From contig VXMD01000006.1 in the NCBI GenBank assembly GCA_009841255.1, positions 30,173-81,707 on the forward strand: a stretch of 51,535 nucleotides of DNA. Direction: 5' to 3'. Below are positions 42,459-50,730 of the stretch, in pieces. The notes under the pieces are model-generated. The model had not been told where the DNA came from. It did no database searches and saw only the letters and a program-made list of their open reading frames with translations. This DNA comes from Candidatus Poribacteria bacterium (GTDB lineage: Bacteria; Poribacteria; WGA-4E; WGA-3G). Position 1 is the stretch's first letter. Each line of letters starts with the position of its first letter. The position numbers and the translations under genes were made by a program.

Positions 42459-42958
42459 ATTTTGTCGGACGCGGGGTCGAAGAAACAGATGGAAACATCA
42501 TCACAACGACTATTGATAAGGTCGTTAACTGGGGACGTAAGAATTCCTTGTGGCCCATGCCGTTCGGGACAGCCTGTTGCGCAATTGAGATGATGGCGAC
42601 CTTGGCTTCCAAATTTGATCTTTCTCGATTCGGTTCTGAAGCGATCCGCTTTTCACCCCGTCAATCGGATCTGCTCATCGTTTCCGGCAGGATTTCCATC
42701 AAAATGATGCCGGTACTCAAACGTATCTATGACCAGATGCCCGATCCGAAGTGGGTCATTTCGATGGGAGCCTGTGCTTCCTGTGGCGGTGTGTTTGACA
42801 CCTATACCCTCATCCAAGGCGTTGACCAGTTCATTCCTGTGGATGTCTATATACCCGGATGCCCGCCCAGACCCGAAGATCTCATTGATGCGGTGCTACA
42901 GGTGCAGCAGAAAATTACCAGTGGTGCCTCACCTAAAGGGGTAGAGGTAGTTGTATGA
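42449..42958 (+). CDS. nuoB: NADH-quinone oxidoreductase subunit B
   Basis: A 169-residue protein. [20 protein letters not shown] has the tandem Cys pair; [14 protein letters not shown] and [20 protein letters not shown] give the other ligands of the terminal iron-sulphur cluster N2. It lies at the junction of the hydrophilic and membrane arms and passes electrons to quinone. The start is ATG 42449 (GGAGG 8 bp upstream), overlapping nuoA. The stop overlaps nuoC by ATGA. Confidence 0.96.
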   Translation: MGLDFVGRGVEETDGNIITTTIDKVVNWGRKNSLWPMPFGTACCAIEMMATLASKFDLSRFGSEAIRFSPRQSDLLIVSGRISIKMMPVLKRIYDQMPDPKWVISMGACASCGGVFDTYTLIQGVDQFIPVDVYIPGCPPRPEDLIDAVLQVQQKITSGASPKGVEVVV

Positions 42959-43503
42959 ATGAAGAGAAAGAAGTTGAAGAACAGTCGAAACCACTTGTGC
43001 TCGAAAAATTAGAGGAACATCACGCAGATGCTCTGTTAGCACAGGATGAAACGCGTGGCACTGTCGTCGTCGTTGTCCGTAAAGAACAAGTTTACGCCGT
43101 TTTGGAGTATCTGAAAACAGATGCTGAACTCGCCTATACCTTTCTCGTTGATGTTACTGCCGTCGACAACTCTCAGATGGAATCCGAATTAATGCAGTTT
43201 GACTACGCCAGATTTATGATCGTCTATCAGCTCTATTCCTATCAGGGCCAGTGTCGCCTCCGAGTCAAGGTACCTGTCCATGAAAACGATCTAAGCATTC
43301 CATCGGTTGCGGCATTATGGAAAGGTGCAAACTGGTTAGAGCGTGAAACTTATGACATGTTCGGAATTAATTTTCAAGGACACCCCGATCTTCGCCGGAT
43401 CTTGATGCCGGACGACTTTGAAGGACACCCGCTTCGAAAGGATTATCCACTCCGCGGACGTGGTGAGCGCGAACGCTTTAATTTTGATAAACAGAATGTC
43501 TAA
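42955..43503 (+). CDS. nuoC: NADH-quinone oxidoreductase subunit C
   Basis: A 182-residue protein. The N-terminal alpha/beta part ([20 protein letters not shown]) and the highly conserved end [40 protein letters not shown] are those of the 30-kDa subunit. It stabilises the hydrophilic arm with NuoD, and here it is not fused to NuoD. The start ATG 42955 overlaps the nuoB stop by 4 bp. A leader II element separates it from nuoD. Confidence 0.95.
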   Translation: MNEEKEVEEQSKPLVLEKLEEHHADALLAQDETRGTVVVVVRKEQVYAVLEYLKTDAELAYTFLVDVTAVDNSQMESELMQFDYARFMIVYQLYSYQGQCRLRVKVPVHENDLSIPSVAALWKGANWLERETYDMFGINFQGHPDLRRILMPDDFEGHPLRKDYPLRGRGERERFNFDKQNV

Positions 43504-43509
43504 AACAGA

Positions 43510-43618
43510 GTGGTTATAAGTTATAAATCACAAGTTATAAGAGCGGTGGATTCAACGAAAACCTCTTAACTTATAACCTACCACCTACAACTTATAACTA
43601 TAAAAAAAGGAGTATCTT
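43510..43618 (+). repeat. Leader II element before nuoD
   Basis: Left arm TGGTTATAAGTTATAAATCA and on to 43541; core AAGAG...TTCAACGAAAACCTCTTAAC, with AAGAG able to pair with CTCTT; right arm CTTATAACCTACCACCTACA and on to 43600. The arms are imperfect inverted repeats. Unlike the other copies, a standard AAAGGAG (near 43607-43613) follows before the ATG at 43619. Confidence 0.7.
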
Positions 43619-44815
43619 ATGCAAGGTGGGCTGGAACGCGCCACAGGTGAGAAAATGGTTCTCAACTTCGGTCCACAACATCCGGCAACGCACGGCACCC
43701 TTCGTATTGTGTTGGAACTTGATGGCGAATCCGTTTTAAAGGCGACACCACATGCCGGCTACCTGCATACCGGATTTGAGAAACTCGGTGAACACCTGGA
43801 TTACAACCAGTACATTGTTGTAACCGACCGGATGAACTATCTGTCGCCGTTGTCCAACAATTTCGGATATGTGCTTGCCGTTGAGCAGTTGCTCGATATT
43901 GAAGTCCCAAAACGGTGTCAATACATCCGTATTTTGATGGCGGAACTCTCGCGAGTCGCAGATCACCTCTTATGGTTGGGAACTGCTGCCCTGGACTTAG
44001 GGGCATTTTCAGTGTTCCTCTATAGTTTCCGAGAACGCGAGAAATTGTATAGCATCTTTGAAAAAACGACCGGCGCACGGTTGACGACCAGCTACACGCG
44101 TATTGGTGGTGTGCTTCGAGACCTTTATGCTGGGTGTGAGGAAGATATACGCCAATTCATCAGCAATTTCCCAAAAGCATTGAAGGAAACCCATACGCTG
44201 CTCACGCGGAACCGTATCTGGATGGATCGGACGAAGGGTGTCGGACCCATTTCATCTGAGGATGCCATCAGCTACGGATTAACTGGTCCCTGCCTCCGAG
44301 CCACCGGCGTCACCCATGATATACGCAAGGCTGAACCCTATTCCAGTTACGATGAAGTCACATTTGATGTGCCAGTCGGAACCAACGGCGATGCCTATGA
44401 CCGCTACCTTGTCCGGATGGAAGAGATGATTCAGAGCTGTGGTATCGTTACCCAAGTTTTGGATAACATGCCTGACGGACCCGTCAACCTCGAAGATAAC
44501 AAGATTACACTGCCCAATAAAACCGATGCGTATGGACATATTGAGGGTTTAATCCATCATTTCAAGGTTATCATGGACGGGCACGGCGTGGAAACGCCAA
44601 AGGGTGAACACTATTGTGCAACCGAGTCCCCGAACGGCGAACTCGGATTTTATATCGTCAGTGATGGCAGCGGAACCGCCTATCGCATCCGCATCCGTCC
44701 ACCGAGTTTCTTGCACTTCCAGGCACTCCCCCGTATGTTGGAGGGCGGCATGGTTTCCGATACCGTCGCTGTCTTGGGAAGTCTGAATGTTATTGCCGGG
44801 GAGTTAGACCGCTAA
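43619..44815 (+). CDS. nuoD: NADH-quinone oxidoreductase subunit D
   Basis: A 398-residue protein related to the [NiFe]-hydrogenase large subunit. NFGPQHPATHGTLRIVLELD and TPHAGYLHTGFEKLGEHLDY form the quinone cavity (His and Tyr), and RIRPPSFLHFQALPRMLEGG with the C-terminal LGSLNVIAGELDR close it. It sits with NuoB at the quinone-binding site. Length is normal for a stand-alone subunit. The VOC gene and not nuoE follows. Confidence 0.96.
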   Translation: MQGGLERATGEKMVLNFGPQHPATHGTLRIVLELDGESVLKATPHAGYLHTGFEKLGEHLDYNQYIVVTDRMNYLSPLSNNFGYVLAVEQLLDIEVPKRCQYIRILMAELSRVADHLLWLGTAALDLGAFSVFLYSFREREKLYSIFEKTTGARLTTSYTRIGGVLRDLYAGCEEDIRQFISNFPKALKETHTLLTRNRIWMDRTKGVGPISSEDAISYGLTGPCLRATGVTHDIRKAEPYSSYDEVTFDVPVGTNGDAYDRYLVRMEEMIQSCGIVTQVLDNMPDGPVNLEDNKITLPNKTDAYGHIEGLIHHFKVIMDGHGVETPKGEHYCATESPNGELGFYIVSDGSGTAYRIRIRPPSFLHFQALPRMLEGGMVSDTVAVLGSLNVIAGELDR

Positions 44816-44869
44816 AAAGGTTTTTAATTTACGGGCTTTATACCGCTACGCTTACGCTATATTCTTTGA

Positions 44870-44969
44870 AATTTCTAAACCGTGAGCCTGCAACAACGGC
44901 ACAGGCGGATTTAAGGAACATACGCCATAGTTCAAACGCGGTTGTTCCTCCGCAAGGAAAGGTAAAAGT
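44870..44969 (+). repeat. Leader I element (copy D) before the VOC gene
   Basis: GC-rich hairpin GCCTG (44886-44890) / CAGGC (44902-44906), then GCGGATTTAAGGAAC. AGGAAC pairs with GTTCCT, and GCGG (44905-44908) pairs with CCGC further on. The tail CCTCCGCAAGGAAAGGTAAA reaches the ATG at 44970. Upstream, TACCGCTACGCTTACGCT resembles, in inverted orientation, the hairpin of copy A. Confidence 0.8.
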
Positions 44970-45329
44970 ATGGAACAGGAGAACACAATAGAACTTAGCG
45001 GCATTATGCTTTTTGTCAAAGACATGAAGGGGCTCATCGCATTTTACAGAGATGTCATCGGATTGACTCCTGACGAGGATCAACCGTTCCCAGAACACCG
45101 TTTTTTCCGCTTTAAGACAGGGGTTGGCACGTTGTGCCTCCACAGCGCCAGCAAACCCAACGAAGGCAGACAGAAACTCATGTTCCACGTCGAAAGCGTC
45201 AGCGCCATGCATCAACGACTGAGATCGAAAGGGAAGCGGTTACGGAAACTTGAGAACAACGATGGGAATGCCATTTTCGACATCCGCGATCCGGAAGGCA
45301 ACCGTATTCAGTTTGGAGGGAAATACTAA
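44970..45329 (+). CDS. VOC (glyoxalase/bleomycin resistance-type) protein inside the nuo cluster
   Basis: A 119-residue protein of the vicinal oxygen chelate fold. IMLFVKDMKGLIAFYRDVIG, LTPDEDQPFPEHRFFRFKTG, KLMFHVESVSAMHQRLRSKG and AIFDIRDPEGNRIQFGGKY are the two beta-alpha-beta-beta-beta modules. His77-like (MFHVE) and the terminal Glu (DPEGN) could be metal ligands. VOC proteins include glyoxalases, dioxygenases and resistance proteins; the substrate is unknown. It stands between nuoD and nuoE with its own leader I, and a palindrome-rich region follows it. It is not a known complex I subunit. Confidence 0.8.
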   Translation: MEQENTIELSGIMLFVKDMKGLIAFYRDVIGLTPDEDQPFPEHRFFRFKTGVGTLCLHSASKPNEGRQKLMFHVESVSAMHQRLRSKGKRLRKLENNDGNAIFDIRDPEGNRIQFGGKY

Positions 45330-45370
45330 GCTGGACGATATGTGGTAATTTAAGCATTAAAATGGACCAC

Positions 45371-45387
45371 TTACGAACCGTTCGTAA
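45371..45387. promoter_or_regulatory. 17-bp palindrome, probable operator
   Basis: TTACGAAC C GTTCGTAA: perfect 8-bp arms around one base, located 42 bp after the VOC stop. An additional AAATGTTACAC half-site abuts it (45387-45397), and the full palindrome at 45496-45519 carries the same half-site. Arm length and symmetry are typical for a dimeric regulator. Confidence 0.55.
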
Positions 45388-45495
45388 AATGTTACACTTT
45401 TCGCCAAATTATTTTTTTGCAAAAGAAAATCAAATAAAAAAACATCCATAAACCCTTGTAGTTACAGGGTTCTCTGGCGATATCCTTTGTACACC

Positions 45496-45519
45496 AAATG
45501 TTACACTGGTGTAACATTT
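45496..45519. promoter_or_regulatory. 24-bp palindrome, probable operator upstream of nuoE
   Basis: AAATGTTACAC, spacer TG, GTGTAACATTT: perfect 11-bp arms. The same half-site occurs alone at 45387-45397. Between the two lies a third inverted repeat AACCCT/AGGGTT near 45452-45472. No regulator gene is adjacent. The palindrome ends 100 bp before nuoE. Confidence 0.6.
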
Positions 45520-45619
45520 TTAAGAGGAATTCTCAGGTTTCGTGTGCCTTACGAAATCAACTATATGAAAAAGAAACTATTCCCGTTAAATGCCGATAGC
45601 CCATAAAAGGAAAATATAG

Positions 45620-46138
45620 ATGTCAGATGCACTCATTCAAATCGAAACGCCTTTCGCGTTTAATGAAGAAAACCAACGTGAATTCAACGCGTTGATAGGG
45701 CGATATCCCGTTAAAGAAGCGGCGATGCTGCCAACCCTTCATCTCGCGCAAAGGCAGGCAGGCTACATTACGCCTGCCGTCATGAAGTATGTCGCGGAAC
45801 AACTCGAGGTGTCTGTGATGAAGGTCAAGGATGTCGTCACTTTCTACCCGATGTTCTTTGAAGAACCGGTAGGAGAATACGTCATTCGAATATGCCACAC
45901 CTTGCCTTGCGCATTACGAGACTGCAAAATTGTTTTGGATCATCTCAAGGAGAAATTGGGAACGGATGTCGCCTCCGAAACCAATCTTGCGAAAGGTACG
46001 ACTGCTGATGGGAAATTCACGCTCATGAAGGTGGAATGTCTTGCCTCTTGTGATGTCGCCCCTGTTATCATGGTGAACGACGATTTGTATAAGAATTTAA
46101 CCCCGGAAAAAATTGATGAAATCATAGATAATTTGTAG
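45620..46138 (+). CDS. nuoE: NADH-quinone oxidoreductase subunit E
   Basis: A 172-residue thioredoxin-fold protein that binds the [2Fe-2S] cluster N1a. The first two ligands are in ICHTLPCALRDCK (C-x4-C) and the others in VECLASCDVAP (C-x3-C). The helical N-terminus (PVKEAAMLPTLHLAQRQAGY) is standard. It works with NuoF in the NADH-input module. GGAAAAT is upstream of ATG 45620. The 290-bp gap before it contains several palindromes instead of a leader element. Confidence 0.95.
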   Translation: MSDALIQIETPFAFNEENQREFNALIGRYPVKEAAMLPTLHLAQRQAGYITPAVMKYVAEQLEVSVMKVKDVVTFYPMFFEEPVGEYVIRICHTLPCALRDCKIVLDHLKEKLGTDVASETNLAKGTTADGKFTLMKVECLASCDVAPVIMVNDDLYKNLTPEKIDEIIDNL

Positions 46139-46148
46139 AGGAGATAGT

Positions 46149-47624
46149 ATGGTAGAAGAAAGACGAATTCTCTACGAGCATCTGGATGTACCTGATATTA
46201 ACACATTCGATGTCTTTCGGCAATACGATGGCTACACGCACTTTGAAAAAGCAATCGCGGAATATCAACCAGACGATATTGCGAAAATGGTGATGGATTC
46301 CGGGTTGAAGGGCAGGGGCGGTGCCGGATTTTCGACAGGCTTGAAATGGAGCTTCGTTCCAAGAGATATAAAACCCTGTTATCTCTGTTGCAACGCCGAC
46401 GAAAGTGAACCTGGGACGTTCAGTAATCGCTACGTTTTGGAAAAGAACCCACACCTATTGATTGAGGGTATCCTAATCTGTTGCTACGCAATGGGCATTG
46501 AGACGACTTATGTCTATATCCGCGGTGAATTCACACTCGGGAAAAAGATGTTGGATGCCGCTATCAAGGAAGCTTACGAGAACGGATACCTCGGCAAAGA
46601 CATCCGTGGCACTGGACTCAACATTGACATCTATACACACCCAGGTGCCGGTGCCTATATCTGTGGCGAGGAGACAGGGCTCATTGAATCGCTCGAGGGC
46701 AAACGCGGGCAACCGCGGAACAAACCGCCGTTCCCTGCTGTCGAAGGTGTGTTCGGAAAGCCAACAGTCGTCCAGAATGTTGAGACATTGTGTAACCTAC
46801 CTTTCATCGTAGGTAACGGCGTTGAATGGTACACCCAAATGGGACCGACGTATGCCGATACGCGATCCGATCCGCCGACACCCGATCCTAACACTGGCAC
46901 GAAACTCTATTGCATCAGTGGTGATGTTAACGAACCGGGTGTTTATGAACTTGACCTCGGTTTGACCTGTTCGGAACTCATTGAAGTCGCAGGGGGGCTG
47001 CGCGGCGAAGAGGTGAAGGCAGTCATCCCCGGTGGGAGTTCCGCACCGATTCTAACACACTATGAATTGGACACGCGGCTCGATTTTACCTCACTCACAC
47101 TCGCCAAGTCGATGCTGGGTTCCGGCGGTATCATCGTCATGAACGAGACGCGGAATATCGTTGATTGCCTGCTCAATATCATGAAGTTCTACGCCCATGA
47201 ATCTTGTGGGCAGTGTACGCCATGCCGCTGGGGAACGCCATGGGTCCGAGATATTGTCCAACGCATTGCCGACGGAAACGGGCGGAAAAGCACAATGACC
47301 CGTCCCAAATTCGGGGTCGCTGAAAATGGAAGATGGGGCGATACCGGTGAGACAGAAGAGATCTATGAAGATTTAGATTTGCTGGAAAGTGTCGCGAATA
47401 ACATCGCGAATGTGGATACGATGACCTGGAATACGATTTGTGTCTTCGGTATTGCCGTCTCGTGGCCCGCTGTGAGTTATATGCGCAAGTTCCGACCCGA
47501 ATTTGAAGCCGCCATCCGAGAGGGTAAACTCGTCACCTTACCTGTTGCTGAGGCGACCGTCCCACCGGAGGAAAATTACGCGTACCAACAGCGGTTTGTT
47601 CCTAAAGAGTTCGCTGACCTATAG
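46149..47624 (+). CDS. nuoF: NADH-quinone oxidoreductase subunit F
   Basis: A 491-residue protein. GLKGRGGAGFSTGLKWSFVP (about 49-68) binds NADH/FMN, CNADESEPGTFSNRYVLEKN continues the FMN site, and AYICGEETGLIESLEGKRGQ follows. The [4Fe-4S] N3 ligands are SCGQCTPCRWGT and the Cys of TICVFG. It oxidises NADH. The insertion around DGNGRKSTMTRPKFGVAENG (about 376-395) is a linker not usual for this subunit. AGAGGAG is upstream of ATG 46149, 11 bp after nuoE. Confidence 0.96.
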   Translation: MVEERRILYEHLDVPDINTFDVFRQYDGYTHFEKAIAEYQPDDIAKMVMDSGLKGRGGAGFSTGLKWSFVPRDIKPCYLCCNADESEPGTFSNRYVLEKNPHLLIEGILICCYAMGIETTYVYIRGEFTLGKKMLDAAIKEAYENGYLGKDIRGTGLNIDIYTHPGAGAYICGEETGLIESLEGKRGQPRNKPPFPAVEGVFGKPTVVQNVETLCNLPFIVGNGVEWYTQMGPTYADTRSDPPTPDPNTGTKLYCISGDVNEPGVYELDLGLTCSELIEVAGGLRGEEVKAVIPGGSSAPILTHYELDTRLDFTSLTLAKSMLGSGGIIVMNETRNIVDCLLNIMKFYAHESCGQCTPCRWGTPWVRDIVQRIADGNGRKSTMTRPKFGVAENGRWGDTGETEEIYEDLDLLESVANNIANVDTMTWNTICVFGIAVSWPAVSYMRKFRPEFEAAIREGKLVTLPVAEATVPPEENYAYQQRFVPKEFADL

Positions 47625-47637
47625 GACCGACTTCTTA

Positions 47638-47752
47638 ATGGTTGTCGGTTTTCAGTTCTCGGTTACAAGAGGAAACCTTTGTTAAACGAAAACTTCTTAA
47701 CCGATAACTGACCACTGGAAACTGATAACCATCTCCAAGGAAACATTAAAAA
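47638..47752 (+). repeat. Leader II element with leader I-like tail, before nuoG
   Basis: Left arm ATGGTTGTCGGTTTTCAGTT (from 47638), core ACAAGAGGAAACCTTTGTTA and AACGAAAACTTC, right arm TTAACCGATAACTGACCACT to ACTGATAACCAT (47732). The tail CTCCAAGGAAACATTAAAAA is nearly the leader I tail and carries the AAGGA ribosome binding site. Confidence 0.7.
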
Positions 47753-49414
47753 ATGGCATTTGTTAAACTGAATGACCTTGAGATAGAGGTCGAAGATGGA
47801 ACGAATGTAGTCGAGGCGGCAAGACAACACGGCATTGAGGTCCCTCACTACTGTTATCACCCAGGATTGAGCCGTCCGGCGAATTGCAGAATGTGTCTCG
47901 TTGAGCCACACGTTTTTTTCCCGCCCGCAGGTGCAATCGTCCCCGATCGACAGCTCGCAACTGGGTGTACTACCGTGTTGAGAACCGCACCACCCGATAG
48001 AAAGCTTGACGGGAAATACGACTTTATTGTACGTACAGATAGCGAACGCGTCAAAAAGGCTCGAGCGGATATACTTGAATTTCTGCTTGTGCATCATCCC
48101 CTTGATTGTCCAGTCTGTGATCAGGCGGGTGAGTGTGACCTGCAAGACTACTCACATCGACACGGACACGATAAGAGTCGATACCTTGAGGTCAAAAACG
48201 TTCCACCCAAGAAAGATTTAGGACCCGATGTGCTGCTTTACGCGACGCGCTGCGTTGTCTGCACACGGTGTATTCGATTTGCTGATGAGGTCTCTGGAAC
48301 CGGTGAATTAGGCTTAGTTCACCGCGGTTCACACGATGAAATTGATATTCCGAGAAGCCACGAGGGTGTTCCCTTGCAGGTACTCGATAACAAATTGGCA
48401 GGAAATGTTGTCGATATTTGTCCCGTTGGCGCATTGATTAGCAAAGATTTCTTGTTCAAGTCTCGACCATGGTTTATGGAGAAAGCAAACAGTGTCTGTT
48501 CAGGATGTAGCGTCGGTTGCAATATCACCGTAGAATATAAAGCAGACGGTGTGTATAGGCTCAAGCCGCGCTTCCACGAAGACATTAACCAACACTGGAT
48601 GTGTGACGATGGCCGACTCGGTTACCACTATGTCAACAGCGATGACCGACTCCAACTCCCACTTAAACGGGTTGATGACGAACTCACGCCAACACATTGG
48701 GCAGATGCCTTAGCCGTAATTACAGAAAAATTGTCGGAAATAGAAACTGAGGACATTGTTGTTATCGGTTCTGCACAAGGCACGAATGAAGACAATTACG
48801 TTTTGCAGCAGTTCGCACACGATGTGCTGAAAACAACCCAATTGGGACTCTTCGGGCAACTGCCGGGTGAAGAACATAAGTTCCCACAATTTACAATTGA
48901 AGCCGACAAGAATCCAAATACAGCAGGCGCACGAACGATACTCGGTTCCGCGAATGGTAACGTCCTTTTAGAAGGGACTGCGCTTTGGGAAAAGGTATCG
49001 GGAGCCAAAGTCGTTTACCTCGTTAGTGGTGGACCGGAACGTCCGCTTGAAGAGGCTGAGAAAGCCGCATTAGAGAGTGTTGACTTCCTTATTGTGCAAG
49101 ATGTTCTCCCGTCAGAAGTAACGCAGTTAGCAGATGTTGTACTGCCGGGAACAACCTTTGCCGAGAAAGATGGAACCTTCACCAATTCAACAGGCTGGGT
49201 GCAACGGATTCGTAAGGCGATCGATCCGCCGGGTGAAGCGCGTGTGGATTGGGAGATCACACAGCAGCTTGCCAAGCAGTTGGGCGCTGAACTGAATTAT
49301 CGCTTTGCTGGTGAGATCGCACTCGCCATTGCTGAGAACGTGCCAGACTATGCTGACGCAACACATCAAAACATTGGAGATGCGGGGATTAAGTTAGCAG
49401 ACAGCGATCAGTAA
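47753..49414 (+). CDS. nuoG: NADH-quinone oxidoreductase subunit G (short form)
   Basis: A 553-residue iron-sulphur protein. The N-terminal ferredoxin-like part has VPHYCYHPGLSRPANCRMCL, then HHPLDCPVCDQAGECDLQDY (with the His ligand), CVVCTRCIRFADEVSGTGEL and the fourth cluster at CSGCSVGCNITVEYKADGVY. The molybdopterin-type domain after about residue 215 is reduced: ADVVLPGTTFAEKDGTFTNS is present but the chain ends at 553, shorter than the usual 680-900. It carries electrons from NuoF toward NuoI/B. Leader II with the tail AAGGAAACATTAAAAA stands before its ATG. Confidence 0.94.
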   Translation: MAFVKLNDLEIEVEDGTNVVEAARQHGIEVPHYCYHPGLSRPANCRMCLVEPHVFFPPAGAIVPDRQLATGCTTVLRTAPPDRKLDGKYDFIVRTDSERVKKARADILEFLLVHHPLDCPVCDQAGECDLQDYSHRHGHDKSRYLEVKNVPPKKDLGPDVLLYATRCVVCTRCIRFADEVSGTGELGLVHRGSHDEIDIPRSHEGVPLQVLDNKLAGNVVDICPVGALISKDFLFKSRPWFMEKANSVCSGCSVGCNITVEYKADGVYRLKPRFHEDINQHWMCDDGRLGYHYVNSDDRLQLPLKRVDDELTPTHWADALAVITEKLSEIETEDIVVIGSAQGTNEDNYVLQQFAHDVLKTTQLGLFGQLPGEEHKFPQFTIEADKNPNTAGARTILGSANGNVLLEGTALWEKVSGAKVVYLVSGGPERPLEEAEKAALESVDFLIVQDVLPSEVTQLADVVLPGTTFAEKDGTFTNSTGWVQRIRKAIDPPGEARVDWEITQQLAKQLGAELNYRFAGEIALAIAENVPDYADATHQNIGDAGIKLADSDQ

Positions 49415-49440
49415 AAAGGTTGGTTTTTGGAAACGTTAAA

Positions 49441-49535
49441 ACCAAATTGTAGCCTGCAACAACGGCGCAGGCGGATATGGGGGAGGCGCATTAGAGTCAG
49501 CACCTACGTCCCTCTCCGCAAGGAAACTTAAAAAT
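49441..49535 (+). repeat. Leader I element (copy E) before nuoH
   Basis: GC-rich hairpin GCCTGC (49452-49457) / GCAGGC (49467-49472), then GCGGATAT (GCGG 49471-49474). The core GGGGGA pairs with TCCCTC (changed on both sides relative to copy D). The tail CTCTCCGCAAGGAAACTTAA (CCGC 49516-49519) runs to the ATG at 49536. The 3' arm of the hairpin shares GC with the GCGG of the long helix. Confidence 0.85.
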
Positions 49536-50720
49536 ATGGAAAATTTCCCTCTCGTTTTAATCATCAGTTCAATCGTCAAGATCCTCATCATCGTCCATCT
49601 GCTGCTTATTGGCGTGATGCTAATGATCTGGGCGGAACGCCGGGTGAGCGGATGGATGCAGGATCGGTTGGGACCGAATCGGGTTGGACCCCAAGGACTG
49701 CTCCAACCTGTCGCAGATGGGCTTAAGTTCCTGTTTAAAGAGGACCTCATCCCAGATCACGTAGATAAGCCGCTTTATGTGATGGCACCGGCAATGCTGT
49801 TAGTCCCCGCACTTGTTGCCGTCGCAGTTGTGCCATTTGGGAGTTCTATCACGGTATTGGGACATGAAATACCGCTCCAGATTGCCGATATCAACATCGG
49901 GATTCTGTATATTTTGGCGATAACGTCCCTTGGCGTCTACGGTGTTGTGCTCGGCGCATGGGCATCGAATAACAAATATTCGCTCCTGGGCGGTTTACGT
50001 TCTTCTGCACAGATGATTAGTTACGAACTAACGCTCGGATTGGCTATCATCGGTGTACTGATGCTAACGAGTTCTCTCAGTCTTCGGACAATCGCAGTCC
50101 AACAAGGTGCCTATCCGTGGCAATGGAATTTCCTGATTCACTTCCCCGCATTTCTGGCGTTTACAACGGCGATGTTTGCAGAAACCAACCGATTGCCCTT
50201 TGATCTCGCCGAAGCCGAACAGGAACTCGTCGCAGGGTATCATACCGAATACAGTAGCATGAAATTTGCGATGTTTTTCATGGCGGAATACATGAACATG
50301 ATTGTCGGTTCTGCCGTAACGGTGACGCTCTTCTTAGGCGGATGGCATTTCTTCGGATTGGAAAACATGGGCGGTCCCGTATGGAGCGGACTTATCTCAT
50401 TCGGTATCTTTTTCGTCAAAACAGCGATTTTCCTGTTTGTCTTTATCTGGGTTCGCTGGACCCTCCCTCGGTTCCGCTACGATCAACTCATGAACTTCGG
50501 TTGGAAATTTCTATTACCTGTCGCCTTGACTTCAATCGTCGTAACCGGCACTTTATGGATAACCACCAACTCTCGTTTAATCGTGGGTATCGGGAATGTC
50601 GTTTCCGCGTTTATTGTTGTATCTATTGTGGCAGGATTGCTTGTGATGAGAGCACCCAAACCGGCAATCCAGGATAGCGACACTCAGCTCACACCAACCG
50701 CTCTCGACGCCATAGAATAG
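49536..50720 (+). CDS. nuoH: NADH-quinone oxidoreductase subunit H
   Basis: A 394-residue polytopic protein. WAERRVSGWMQDRLGPNRVG followed by PQGLLQPVADGLKFLFKED (about 32-70), AETNRLPFDLAEAEQELVAG and YHTEYSSMKFAMFFMAEYMN (about 208-247), and the C-terminal IWVRWTLPRFRYDQLMNFGW are invariant ND1/NuoH motifs at the quinone channel. Its ribosome binding site is within leader I copy E. nuoJ follows 10 bp downstream; nuoI is not there. Confidence 0.96.
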   Translation: MENFPLVLIISSIVKILIIVHLLLIGVMLMIWAERRVSGWMQDRLGPNRVGPQGLLQPVADGLKFLFKEDLIPDHVDKPLYVMAPAMLLVPALVAVAVVPFGSSITVLGHEIPLQIADINIGILYILAITSLGVYGVVLGAWASNNKYSLLGGLRSSAQMISYELTLGLAIIGVLMLTSSLSLRTIAVQQGAYPWQWNFLIHFPAFLAFTTAMFAETNRLPFDLAEAEQELVAGYHTEYSSMKFAMFFMAEYMNMIVGSAVTVTLFLGGWHFFGLENMGGPVWSGLISFGIFFVKTAIFLFVFIWVRWTLPRFRYDQLMNFGWKFLLPVALTSIVVTGTLWITTNSRLIVGIGNVVSAFIVVSIVAGLLVMRAPKPAIQDSDTQLTPTALDAIE

Positions 50721-50730
50721 GAGGGCAAAA

